Below are positions 1 to 16,104 of a stretch of DNA of 64,000 nt, in pieces; the first letter of the stretch is position 1, and the number at the start of each line of letters is the position of its first letter. The notes under the pieces were generated by a model. The model was not told the DNA's origin, did not search any database, and saw only the letters and a list, made by a program, of their open reading frames with translations. The stretch comes from Symbiodinium microadriaticum. Its lineage: Eukaryota; Sar; Dinophyceae; Suessiales; Symbiodiniaceae. The stretch spans positions 40,205-104,204 of the forward strand of contig LSRX01000185.1 in assembly GCA_001939145.1 (NCBI GenBank), in the 5' to 3' direction. The position numbers and the translations under genes are program-made.

Positions 1-458
1 GCTTATTCAAGGAGGCAAATTTTCATTGCTTCCTGAGCTACCCCTTACAATGGCCCTCCCCAGCACTCTGGGCCAGATTTATGAAAGGGTTCACATTAGT
101 GAAAAAAATCCCGGGCCGAGCCCTTTATAAGCAAAGCTGTCCATGTGTCCTTGCTGCTTCATGAAAAGGACTGCCCCTTGCAGTTCGCTTTCAAACCTTT
201 GCTTTTCCAGAAAATTTAAAGCAGTGCAGAAAAGTGGATTTCTTATCTGCTTGCTTATTCAAGGGGCAAATTTTCAGTGCTTTCTGAGCTACCCCTTACA
301 ATGGCGCTCCCCAGCACTTTAGGCCAGATTTATGAAAGGGTTCACATTAGCCCGGGCTGAGCCCTTTCATAACAAAAGCTGTCCATGTGTCCTTGCTGCT
401 TCATGAAAAGGACTGTCCCTCGCAGGTCGATTCCAAACATTTGCTTTTCTTGCATGTT
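1..458. repeat. Two-copy tandem direct repeat, 252-bp period
   Basis: The stretch from base 1 recurs from base 253 with only scattered substitutions and small indels. Shared blocks include GCTTATTCAAGG, TGAGCTACCCCTTACAATGG, CCAGATTTATGAAAGGGTTC and CTTGCTGCTTCATGAAAAGG. The second copy fades near 458. The first copy starts at the window edge, so the array may continue to the left. No open frame spans it convincingly, so a satellite-like noncoding repeat is the simplest reading. Confidence 0.85.
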
Positions 459-484
459 GTGCCACCACAAGACACGGTTTATTT

Positions 485-502
485 GGGGTTTAGGGTTTAG
501 GG
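485..502 (+). repeat. Short interstitial telomere-like motif
   Basis: About two and a half copies of TTTAGGG, the plant/dinoflagellate-type telomere unit, directly follow the tandem repeat. Single or near-single TTTAGGG/CCCTAAA motifs are scattered through the window, for example near 42870, 49790 and 61010. This is an interstitial motif, not a telomere. Confidence 0.6.
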
Positions 503-1209
503 TGAAGGATGGCTTAAGGAGAGCCAAAGCACTGCAAGAAACCAGGACAATTTGTGGTCACCACATTGTTGGTGCCAATATCGCGTCTTTTCTGACGCCT
601 CTAAAAAAATTCCTTTTGGGCCCCACAGGCCTCCTTAGGCCCCTCACAAAGCCTCCAAGCTTCACTTTTCTGTCTTCAACATCCCAAGAGCTCCAGGCGC
701 CACTTCTTTGAGTACCCATTCATCTGGCAGCTCGAGTTAGAAAACGCAACAAACAGAAAAAAAAAGAAACACAATCACGCAGGGGCACGGACGAAAAAAC
801 AATCGTCAACCAAGCGAACGCAAACAAGAGAAACATGTTTTCCGCACCCAAGTTGTTTCATGCTTTTTTTGATTTTTTCTGTATTGTTTCAACCGTCTCT
901 CTATATTTGATGGGACATTTCGTTCTCCAAGCTCCTTTGTGATTTCGGATGCGCCCTACAATCGAATGTGGTTGTTCGTTTCTGGTACTGCGAATGCCGA
1001 AATCCTTCACAATTCTTGTTTGAGGTCAGACATATCACAAAGCTTCGTCGCAGACAGTGCAAACCATGCCGAAAAAACATATCATCTGTCGAAATAGGTG
1101 AAACTACAACAACCATAATGCAGCCGAAACCTAGATATACAAACCACGCGTCGATAATCTTGCAGGCCCACAAGCTGTCCGTTGCCACTCTTTTGGCTTT
1201 GCTTGGCAT
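503..1209. other. No gene recognised
   Basis: Mixed composition, with only short overlapping frames on both strands and no recognisable domain. The sequence becomes steadily richer in A and T from about 840 toward the AT-rich island. Confidence 0.5.
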
Positions 1210-3060
1210 TACCAGCTCATTTTTTTAAAAACGAGTGGCAAAAAATTCGATGCTTCAAAGCGTTTCATTATTTTTTTTCAAATATTTTCTTGATACTTTT
1301 TTTCATCTTTTCTTGATTTTTTTTTTCACGCAAATTTTTCTATTATATATATGACGAGATATTTTAGAATTCGCATAAGTTTACAGATTCTATTTTATAT
1401 CGAAAAAGATATTCTTGTAAGAAAACATTTTTCCGAAAATTTAGTGCTGGTCGACGAATAATCAACAATCTTTCTTCATTAAACGCGCCAAAAACCGACA
1501 AAAATCAACGATATTTGCGAAAGAAATCAGAAGTGTCAAAAAATCACCATAGGGAGGATGATTTTCAAATCCACCTTATTCAAATTTCGAGTCCACATGC
1601 ATCTTTTTCTATGTTGTGGAGCAATTCTAAAAAATATATCAATCTATTTATAAATCTACCTCGATTTAATTATTTTTATTTTATCGAAATTATTTGTAGT
1701 GTCTCCGAAGATTTTATAGATTTATTCGAAATAGTAGAATTTTCAATATCAAAATGGATTTTATATTTATTCGAAATCATTAACAAATTTTATAAGTAGA
1801 AACGCGCGCCTAAACAAACATATCTCTTAGATATCATAGTCAAGCAAATAGATAAATAGAAATAGAGATATAAATAATTAAATATCTAAGATTATAAAGA
1901 TAAAGATAGATAGCCATTTAAGCAAATCTTTGTATAAAGATAAAAGTGTGAAAAAAAAAAAGAATATTTGCTTTTTTTAGATAATAAGATATTTTTCGAT
2001 TCAATTTAATATCATAAATATATCAAGATTTAAAAATAAATAATTAGAAAATTTTCGTAGAGATCAATTCAATAATTCGTACTACCAGAATATTGAAATT
2101 AATAAAATGACAATGGCATAATTTTCAACAAAACAAATAAAGATCAGAGCTTACTTAAAAATATTGGTTAAATTCGGCAAATAAAAAAATTAAAAAAAAA
2201 AATTTTAGCAGATAATAGATATATAATTTCATGGGCTAAAAAAGCCAATTTCATTTTAATATATTTCTAAAAAAATATAAGAAAATGAATTTTATTTCGA
2301 AATTAAATATATATTTTGCCGATCCAAGATTAAAATTATCGAATATTTTTCTAATCATAATATATATTTTAAATCTCTAGTATTTTTTTTTAGAAATCTA
2401 TCAGAATCAATCATATCTTTTATCGAGCTAAAAATCTATTGGTAAATTTCGTATCAAGAAGATATATTTTCGAAAATATCACGAGACCGTATAAAAAGTT
2501 TAAAAATCTCGTAAGTTCAATTAAATATAAATATAGAATATTTATCAACTTCAAAATAATCTCGATTCTAAAGGTTTTATTTTCATATAGAAAATCGAAT
2601 AAAAATTTAAAATAAAAAAAGAAATATTAAAATAAAAGAAAAATTAGTAATATCATTATATATAATTATATTATAAATTATTAATACGAAATTATCGTGT
2701 CCTAAATCTACTCAATCCAGAAAGAAATAAAATCACTAAAATAACCTTTCATAAATGACATTATTATTATAACCATTAATCCCGAATTATATGACTCATA
2801 AATTACCGCAGAATAAATTAGACAGAATTTTATCGTATTCACTATCGACCTATAAAATACGAATAAATCTCTCATAACTGCAGCGAACAATCATGACAAC
2901 GTACTCATACAAATTCAATGCGAAATACCAAAGCAAAGGTGTCGTTTTTTTCAATAGAAGGCTATATTATAGTTATAATAGAGAAATTTACAAATAGAAT
3001 GAAATGAAATGATGAATGTAAAGATAGGATGCATGATGAATCTCACGAAATCATTTCACG
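1210..3060. other. Extremely AT-rich island
   Basis: Composition changes sharply near 1210 and again near 3060. The interior is dominated by A/T runs and motifs such as ATTTTCGAAAATA, while the flanks are near 50% GC. CG dinucleotides persist (TCGA, ATCG, CGAAAT). The longest frame, 1515-1799 (+), is a Phe/Ile/Lys-rich peptide of 94 residues that looks like a by-product of composition. No rRNA, tRNA or recognisable organelle gene was seen. It could be an organelle-derived or foreign insert, a mis-joined contig, or a local AT-rich nuclear segment. Confidence 0.7.
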
Positions 3061-3215
3061 AATTTGCGTGTGCTCTTGCCATTGAAATTTTTTCATATCA
3101 CGACAAGAAATAACGCGGTCCAGACAATCCAGAAGCCAAATCCTGAGAAACGAAAATTAAGGATTGAGTTGCTGAAGACCACCTCATTAATTCCATTTTA
3201 CATTCTGCGCTGCCT

Positions 3216-3524
3216 TTGGCATTCAGAATGCTGCTACAAGCAAGATATGCCCAGCAACTGTGGCGAGCGGAGGCTACAAAGTTGATGTATGGCTTTCTGA
3301 AACGAGCACGTGAACACACCACGAGTCTAAATTACCGACCCAGTGATACTGACGCTTTACGAAACATTGTCAGTGAAAGGCTGGAGCACGAAGGCAACAC
3401 CCAACCTGCATTAAACATTTTTTTACTGATCAGGAACACTGCTGCTCATGTTTGTGCCAAGTTCATCTTGCCTCGAGAACTTACAATCAACCTGACGTGT
3501 ACCACTGTTCAAAGTGAATTATAA
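3216..3524 (+). CDS. Unrecognised open frame, possibly coding
   Basis: A 102-residue frame just right of the AT-rich island. It begins MAFRMLLQARYAQQLW and has a balanced amino-acid composition unlike most spurious frames here, with a Leu/Ile-rich centre (ALNIFLLIRNTAAHVC). It matches no family I recognise. It lies on the strand opposite to every recognised gene, which argues against it. It could equally be chance. Confidence 0.15.
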   Translation: MAFRMLLQARYAQQLWRAEATKLMYGFLKRAREHTTSLNYRPSDTDALRNIVSERLEHEGNTQPALNIFLLIRNTAAHVCAKFILPRELTINLTCTTVQSEL

Positions 3525-3702
3525 TAATACAAAAATGTTTTCGGACCATCTATGATTAATCCTCAATGCTTGCCTGAACCTACATTGCAACTTTGGCTCT
3601 GCGTGTGTGTTTCACATCGAATTCGCCCTCACGGACTTGGCAGGGATCGAAGTGCAGCAGCTGCTGCCTGGACGGCCTGTCTCACGAAACGGGTGTTGAT
3701 CA

Positions 3703-3945
3703 TCAGAATTTGACAGAATCCAGCAAGATGTGTTGAAGTCGCTTGTCATAGTGGTGAGCAGTCGTGTAGCTATTTGAAACCAGGCTTTTAAAGACTGAAT
3801 GCACAAGACCGGGCTGGAAGAATTCATGCAGGTTTGCTGCCTCTGTGGCTGCTTCAACGGCTGGCAGCCCCGAGACATGGCCGGGCAACGACTCCTTCTT
3901 GCTTGGGGCCTTGGCAATCGGAACCAGAAGCCAACAGCTTCTCAC
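3703..3945 (-). CDS. Possible terminal exon of an unrecognised gene
   Basis: The minus-strand frame ends at a TGA at 3703-3705. Its last 55 or so codons read like real protein (EAATEAANLHEFFQPGLVHS, then AHHYDKRLQHILLDSVKF). It lies about 1.1 kb downstream of the last exon placed in the nuclease-fold gene on the same strand. It could be that gene's 3' end or a separate gene. No motif links the two, and the upstream splice site was not fixed. Confidence 0.25.
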   Translation of the reverse strand: MRSCWLLVPIAKAPSKKESLPGHVSGLPAVEAATEAANLHEFFQPGLVHSVFKSLVSNSYTTAHHYDKRLQHILLDSVKF

Positions 3946-5033
3946 AACATCGAATACTGTTTACAATGACCATGCTTCTACTGGCAGTTTGCAACATGTC
4001 GTTTCTTTACCAACGCCACTGTTCTTTCCAATGCATCTTTATGGCTTCCTTTGAAGAAGTGTATCTACATTCCCATCACCATCACCATAACTGTCATTCT
4101 TGCACAATCAAAGCCGTCGTCGACACCGATGAAGATCATCACAGTGCCTATCATAATAAACATGCTGGTCGTGAAGGTCATTGATCATGGTCATGATAAT
4201 GATGCTCCACCTACTGCCACCTATTGCCACAATTTCTACTACTTACTATCCTCACCACACACTTACACGAGCACTACTACTGTTGCGACTGTGAGGACGA
4301 CGACCATGTGTTGCGATGGTATCGCCGGTGCGCATTCTCTGCAAGCGTGCCTCTTGTGTTTGTGCATGCGTCACTGCATTACGATTTCCATCTGGGCAGC
4401 TACTGGAACTGCTCTCACTGACCAGTGTCTGGCATTATTCAACTTGACCCCCAAAGCTGCTGGTAAGTAACTTCTCCATACATCTCGCAGCGTCGAGGCC
4501 CTCCCTCTTTCCAGGTCCACGACTTGCACCTGCCAGGCTGCTGAGGATGCATCTCGGCACGGCTGAAACTCCTCTGCCGAGCCTGGGCTCTCGCTGGCAA
4601 AGACGGCAGCAGCGCTGCGGGGCTGCGACATCGAAGTCGTCACCCATCTCAGGTCGGTGGCTGATCACTCGGGACCAGCTGCCCACTGGAGGTACCTGTC
4701 TTGAAAAAGACCCTGCATGGCTGCGAAAGTGAACCCAACGCAAGCTGCTGAGGCGCATAGCCCACATCTGGCTCCAGCTGTCCACACCAGAAATGCTGCC
4801 AGTCGTCGCCGGGCGGATTCACTTTCAGCGCATCCGTTGCCTCGCGAGGAGATCCGAAGCGGCCTGTGGAGACTTCGGCTGCTTTCCGTCCTCGCCTGCA
4901 GGGCAGCACTCGGAACCTCGCCGGTTCGGAGCGGGGACCTGAGCCGGTACCGCCGAAAGTGCAGGCCCCGTTTTTGGTGCGGATGTTCCTTTGCCAGCCT
5001 CTGCAGCTCCCGCGCTGGTGTTCCCAAGGACAC
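3946..5033. other. Undetermined region downstream of the nuclease-fold gene
   Basis: Overlapping frames are present on both strands. A long minus-strand frame (4665-5264) overlaps exon 10 of the nuclease-fold gene and runs past it with Arg-rich, low-information sequence, so I treat the continuation as intron or UTR read-through. The gene's true 3' end may lie here but was not identified. Confidence 0.35.
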
Positions 5034-6443
5034 CGTCACTGAAATGGCATCGTGGTCACTGCCTCGGCACACACAGAGAAGGAAGAATGAAGGAGGAAGG
5101 CAAGCCCGGAAGAGCTGAAAAGATATTGCACTCTGAAAAGATTCCGGACAAAGTCGAACTTCCCGACCTTCCAGCCTGCGACCGGCCTTCTCCAAAAGTC
5201 TCCTCTGTGTCTGGTCACCTCCACTGCCCAGATTCTTGCGTCGCACGACGGAGGCCGCGTCCATGTTGCCGAAGATGTTGTCCTCTTCTAAGCTCTCAAG
5301 GCTGCTGAGGCTCTCGGTCTTTTGGGCGAGTCTTGCGCTGTTTCAAAGCATGCTAAGCCAAGGTGCTACTCCGCCGAAGGATCCACCGCCATAGAGCAGC
5401 ACCATCCGGGACCAAAGAGCCTGTTTCTGTTTGAGGCAAGTGCTTGGGATGGATCCTTATGGGATCCAGAATTCCTGCATCTTTCGCTACGGCACCCCGA
5501 AACCGTCACGACACCGCACACATTGCTGCCGATGACGGTGTCCTGGATGGTGCGCGACGCCGAGTTGGCGTTGAAGTCTCCCACCGGTATGATGGAATCC
5601 CCTGCATGTGCTGAAAGTGCACAGGCGGGTGCCTTCGTATGCTTTGCTCAGCCTGGTTCGGAACTGCTCCGAAGAACTTCTATCAGGTTCTTAGCGATGG
5701 AGTCACCGCCGCGGGCACCACCAGAGTTCACCTCCAGCGGCCCGTGGTGGTTGGCGAAAAGTAGCTTTCCTAGCGGAAAAAAAAGCACGAATCTGCAGCA
5801 CAAATCCGAAAATGAAACTTGCAGTGTGCGTAGGCGTGTCTCACTCGTGAGTCCAATGCAAGTTAAGTGGCTGCCAGTGGTTTGGTGAACAAGGCGCATC
5901 CAGACCACGCCGCGGTGTCCGTAGTAGTGGGACTTCATATCCTGCTGTGGACCAGCCAAGTCGAACAATGCAGGACCAAAGCACCTGCGACCAAGTCCTC
6001 CCCAACGTCCTTGCTGCCTCTTGACAGCAATTTCCAGGCATCCTTCCGGTAGGCTAGGCACACGGCGTGCATACCTGCTGCAGAATTCTGCGCATGGCGA
6101 CGCCTGCTCCCTGGCTCAAAAAGCACAAGGCGCAAGCCTTGCAGAACTTCATAGCGGTCCATCAAGCCCACCTCAATGCACACAGGACACCTCCACACAA
6201 AGGTGCAATGTCCTTTCAGATACCGCGCCGGCTCCAGTACACGGATGCCATTCTCACATTCCTGGAAACCCATGACATCGAAGAGCCCATCCTGGAATGT
6301 TTGGATGGCTGCCGCTGGAGACACGAGGGAGGCAGAAACTCTGCGTCCTCCACGGTCTCAGCTTTGATCAGGTGGCCGGCACTCTCCCCATTACCGCCGC
6401 GGACACCATAGAGGTTCCACCAGAACAGGTTGTAGCTCAACAC
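5034..6443 (-). CDS. Endonuclease/exonuclease/phosphatase-fold protein, ten short exons
   Basis: Ten exons splice in frame on the minus strand: 6363-6443, 6229-6291, 6138-6171, 5992-6074, 5875-5941, 5653-5769, 5543-5601, 5367-5420, 5219-5282 and about 5034-5062. In order they give LSYNLFWWNLYGVRGGNG, DVMGFQECE (metal-binding Glu), VCLAYRKDAW, SHYYGHRGVVWMRL, LLFANHHGPLEVNSGG (catalytic His region), IIPVGDFNANSAS (Asp/Asn pair), YGGGSFGGV, DNIFGN, KNLGSGG and GSDHDAISVT (the terminal SDH motif). All are hallmarks of the DNase I/exonuclease III-like superfamily. Introns are 50-156 nt, donors are GC (6), GT (2) and GA (1), and every acceptor is AG|G. The first exon begins at an acceptor, so 5' exons and the start codon are missing. 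The substrate cannot be inferred; the product may act on nucleic acid or on phosphoesters. Confidence 0.85.
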
Positions 6444-6789
6444 CTTCGGAAGGCTTGGGGTTTATGAATTTTCTGGGGAGGGGTGGTGGTGGTAGTAGTG
6501 GCAGTAGTAGGGCTTCCCCTTCGGTGCGACTCCAAGACCGATCATTGTCCAGACTTCGTGTTGTCAGAGATGCAGCGTTTTACATAGTTTGTTGTTTTGT
6601 GGAAACAACGTGTTTTTTGTACTTTTCTTGTTGTTTTTCGAACCTTGCTCTTCAATCTTGCAGCCAAAAATGCTGGTATTTACAGCACTCGCAATTGAGA
6701 TTTTCTTGTTTTTGGGCTGCTGCTTTTTGAGGTCTGTCGTGCCCGAGGACTAGCGATCAGAATGCAGTTCATCCAAACCGCTTCAGAGT

Positions 6790-7225
6790 ATAGCATCCAT
6801 GCCCACAGCCTGATAACGTTCATGGTCTAGTGTGTTTGAAACCAGAGCACCTGTGCCCAAAGCTTAATGACGTCCGTGGTCTGGTGCGCTTGTGACTTAA
6901 TAACGTCCATGGCTTCGTGCGTTTGTGACAACAAAGCATCCATGCCCATGACGTCCATGGTCTGGTGGCTTTGAAAACAGAGCATCCATCTGCAAAGCCT
7001 AAAACCAGCGCTTCCATGCCCAAAGCCCGTTCGAAAACAAAGCATCCAAACGACGTCCCTGGTCTAGTGCGCTTGAGACCTAATGAGGTCCATGGTCGAG
7101 TGCATTTGAGAACAGAGATCCATGCCCATGATGTCCATGGTCTACTGCTTTTGAAAACAGAGCATCCATGCCCAAAACCTAGTGACGTCCATGGTCTGTT
7201 GCGTTCGAGAGCAGAACATCCATGA
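6790..7225. repeat. Degenerate minisatellite, about 54-bp unit
   Basis: Diverged copies of a unit built around ACGTCCATGGTCTGGTG, then a TTTGAAAACAGAGCATCCA block, then GCCCAAAGCCT. The spacing between the first two copies is 54 bp; others vary. Because 54 is divisible by three, some copies keep a common frame. A minus-strand frame (6820-7281) therefore reads as degenerate 18-residue repeats rich in RPWTS and FGHGCSVF. I see no evidence that it is translated. Confidence 0.75.
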
Positions 7226-7464
7226 TAAACATGCTCCGCGATGGGCGTCGCATTAGGGGACGAAAAGCTGGTAGTCCTCAAGCTTACTTACTACCACCGC
7301 CATGGTGGGAGCCCCAGTCTGGTGACGAGTCTCTTGTTGACAGACAAGCAACAAGGCTCGCAGTTCGTTTACAAGTCCGTGAGATTTTCGCCTTCCACGT
7401 GTCTGCAACCTGCAACCATCAAGACCCACGATGTGGTGAAAAACGAAGCACGGAAGTTATTCTC

Positions 7465-7520
7465 CGCTGCTGCTACTGCTACTGCTACTGCTACTGCTAC
7501 TGCTACTGCTACTGCTACTG

Positions 7521-7553
<33 letters not shown>

Positions 7554-7554
7554 T

Positions 7555-7601
<47 letters not shown>

Positions 7602-7602
7602 G
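7465..7602 (+). repeat. (GCTACT)n / (ACT)n microsatellite
   Basis: About 135 bp of trinucleotide repeat, starting as GCT/ACT alternation and becoming pure ACT with one ATT interruption. It opens long homopolymer-like frames on both strands (poly-Thr, poly-Tyr, poly-Val) that are artefacts. Confidence 0.95.
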
Positions 7603-8064
7603 GCAAATAATGGTCGCAGAAATTCATCCCTCATCTGGAACACAGCAGGCACGAGCCTTTATAGAAACGCTTCCACCTTCGTCTGTGGGGGCAGAGAGGC
7701 CGTCTGCAAGAGGCCTCTTCGGGCGCGGCCTCCGTGAACTGCAACGATGAGAAGATCGACAGCCGAGCTCAAACTCTGAGTTCGAGGCAGTGGAGGCAGT
7801 GCACCACAAGGTATCGGGCATTTGCCTTGTCAGGCTGAGACAGACACTGGGTGGACTAAGCTTCTTAACACTCCACCTGGAACTTGGTCGTGAATCAAGA
7901 ACTGGAAGTCCGCCACCTCGGCAAAGGCCATTCCCTCTAAAAGGCGTCCGTCGCGCTAACCAAGGCCACCACCGAAGAATTCGCGGTGAGACCCGGATAC
8001 CAGTCGGGGTGCGTGCCTCGGCCAAGCATGAACAAAGGCGCTTGCTTGACTGTTGAGGCCTTCT

Positions 8065-13299
<5,235 letters not shown>

Positions 13300-16104
13300 T
13301 CACATATCCGGCATTTCCGGATGATACTTCTTGATTTCCTGCAGGCTGAGGCTTTGAGTGAAGGCTTATTCGGGGATGGCGGATCTGTCGTGATCTGGGC
13401 CTTGCTGCGAGCGTTGGCGGGCATTACGGGCCAGCAGGTCTGCTCCTATTCACAGCACATACCTTGTCAAACGAGACAGAACTCCAACAGAAAAGCTAAG
13501 CGCTGAAAGGCAGGCTCCTAAACCCTCAAAGCTTCTAGGGACACCGGTTGAAACCGACCGCCAACAAGCAGAGAGTTTGATTGGACCAGGCAGGGGCACC
13601 TGAAGCCCCAAACCCACAGCCCGAGTCGGGCCTTGCAAAAGTACTTCCTGAGGAGCTTCTCATCCAGGTCTGGCTCCTGCAAGAGCGATAAGAGAGGATC
13701 GTTCTTGTCTGAATCCTTCTTCCCCGATCTCTTGTTTTTCTGAATCAGGAGCTCAGCACTACCGTTCACTTCTTGGCACTGTATCAATGGTGGTGGACAT
13801 GACACCATCGCCCGCTGCTCAGGCTTCTTGATGACTGGCTGTGCTTTTGGCATGGGCAGCGTCGCTTTCATTCATGCTTGGCCAGTGGATTTCACAGCGG
13901 GGTGGGGCTGGTGTCATCACATGGGCGGCCTAGCCGAGGAAACCCGCAAGTGCTGGCCTTTTCGAATTCCAGTGTGACGTACTTCGGTGCAGACCTCGGT
14001 TTTTGCTTCCGATGCTTGAATTTATCAAGCGGTGCACAAACTCCAGTTCTGGACTTGCATGCGGCGCCGGAGGCCATGAGGCCATGAAAAAAGCCAGCAT
14101 CGCCAAATCTGACACCCAGCTTCTTCACGCAAGGAAAGGCGACCAAGTGCCTTCTGCCTTCTCAAATCACCTGAAAAATTCCGAGCAGGAAGAACCCCAA
14201 TCCACAACGTTCGCAATTGAAACCCTATAGAGCTGTGCTAGGTTCATTTCTGTCTCTTTCATTCCTCTGGTCTACGGCCAAAACCAAACGTTGTAACCAT
14301 GAGGCCGATGCCTTGCCGCAAAACCTCACTTTGATGAGCCCTAGCTCATGTTGAAAGCGGTAATTTTGATCCGATACCGTTCTGCGAAAGCCCGCCTGGA
14401 TGTTCACAGCAAAGGCCCAAGAACAAATCCCGAACCAGCATTGTCTGAGGTCATGAGTGGGTTTCGTGCGCAGTCATGCTTCAGCTACAACCGTCAACTA
14501 TGCCCAAATCGCACGAGCTGAACATACCTTGGTCGAGGAGCGTTTCCCTGGAGGTGTCACGGATGACGTTCGGTCCGCTCGTGAACAACCTGCACACAGA
14601 GAAGAAACACGAGGAGCGTTTCCACCAGCCGAATGAACCAGATGCAGCATGCAGCCCAGGCAGGGAGCTTTCGTCTGACAGAAAGAACACAGTCCTGCAG
14701 TTTTAGAAAGTGGCATGGCCCTTGAGTTGCGTCGCGACATGTCTCGTCATGTGCAGTACGAACCAGCCCCCAACACGTGCGATGCTGATGTGCTCTGTGC
14801 TTCTCCACGAGGCCCGCCTGTGCTCCAGGGCTTCGGTGACTGCAATGCGGTCCTGGGGCAGGCAGGAATTTTCGCGCAGAATCTCGCTCCGGTCGGGCTC
14901 GCTTTAGCTTCTGCTTCGTCAGCTTCAAGCGCCTCCTAAAGCTAGAGATCTCTAAGGCCCTCCGCCTCCGCATCTCTGAAAGCTCCCCCGGGCCCGACCA
15001 AGGTCCTTGGGATTGAACCGCAGCATGCGGTTCAGGATGTCAATGGAATCTGCCTGGCTCTGCCCAGAAGCCCCACGCGGGAAACTTTACAAAACCGAAT
15101 ATGCCTGCAGGGGAGTTGAGGGACCTGGGCTTTGGGGAAAAGGTACCGAAGTGCCCAGTCCCGAGGTCCTACCAGCTAAGTGGCACAAGCTTGAGGATCC
15201 CAGCCTCCACCCCGGGGAATTTCACGCTCAACCCGTCGCCATCGCGCCTGGGATAGACGTGTTGTACACATGCGCAACTCTTCATCTTACTTAAGATGCC
15301 AAGGCCCTGTGGCGACGAACTGCGCTAGACTTGGCTTAGGCTTTTGGGCGATTTCTTGGCGGCTCCGAGTTCCGAGTGGGACAAGCTCTCTCATGCAAGC
15401 ACAGAGGCAGCACACACAGCGACAACTGGGCTCTGCACGCTGCGAAGCAACGGATGTACCTTTCAGCGGCAGGGTGCTACCTAAAGACCACTTGCAGGAG
15501 GCAGGAGCTTCTGAATCATCTTCCGGGGAGGGGCCGGCCTTTTAGTGGCAAGGATTGCACCTTGAAGCCTCCGTTCTGTCGCGCCGACATGCAGACAACC
15601 AGACCTTGCTCTGGGCCTCTTGGGATGTGAAGGGCTTCGCAGGAAACGCCGACGTTCACGCCGCAGAATGTTGCTTCCACTTCGGAGACATGGTAGTGCA
15701 CCCTTATGCTTGCCAGCACCGCATCCTAGTCTTTCCCAGGCTGCAAAGGCCATTGCTCCAGCCATGAGCTTGCTTGGGCAGATGAGTAAGTGGCAGTGTG
15801 CTACGTGCAACTTGTTCGTGGCTGGAGTAGTCTGTGATAGCTTCACTATCTACCGACCTGGTCTTCATGGTCAGCAAGACTCGTCATACCAAGAAGTCGA
15901 GATGAGCTAAACTCGTAGCACGAGCACCGGCACATTACACACTGTTGTGAGCAGAGTTACCCCGCATCCATACGCTGTGCTCCAAGGCCTGTCCCATTCG
16001 CCCGAACACCATCGTAACTACCCCTGTTCAGCCAAAGACCATGCTCCGTGGCCTCTTTGCGTCTTCCCGCTCTAGCTGCTCCACATCTGGCTCTCCTGGC
16101 GTGC
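13300..16104 (-). CDS. MAP kinase exons 20-27: end of kinase domain and tail
   Basis: Exons: 16053-16104 (TPGEPDVEQLEREDAK), 15439-15459 (21 nt, YIRCFA), 15205-15247 (DGDGLSVKFPGVE), 15006-15053 (ADSIDILNRMLRFNPK), 14818-14852 (DRIAVTEALEH), 13958-13994 (SAPKYVTLEFEK), 13632-13676 (EPDLDEKLLRKYFCK) and 13300-13338 (EIKKYHPEMPDM then TGA). A short exon between EALEH and SAPKYV is probably missing, because MAP kinases carry about ten more residues there. Confidence 0.88.

Noticed and set aside
1515..1799. Open frame of 94 codons in the AT-rich island
   Set aside because: Composition-driven Phe/Ile/Lys-rich sequence without a domain; too weak to call a gene.
4665..5264. Minus-strand frame of 199 codons as one gene
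   Set aside because: Only short parts at its 5' end match nuclease-fold exons in this frame. The rest is Arg-rich and reads through splice sites.
14520..14625. Repeated GAGGAGCGTTTCC (near 14538 and 14612) as kinase exons
   Set aside because: The implied peptides do not match the MAP-kinase tail, and the phases conflict with the placed exons; probably chance or a small local duplication.
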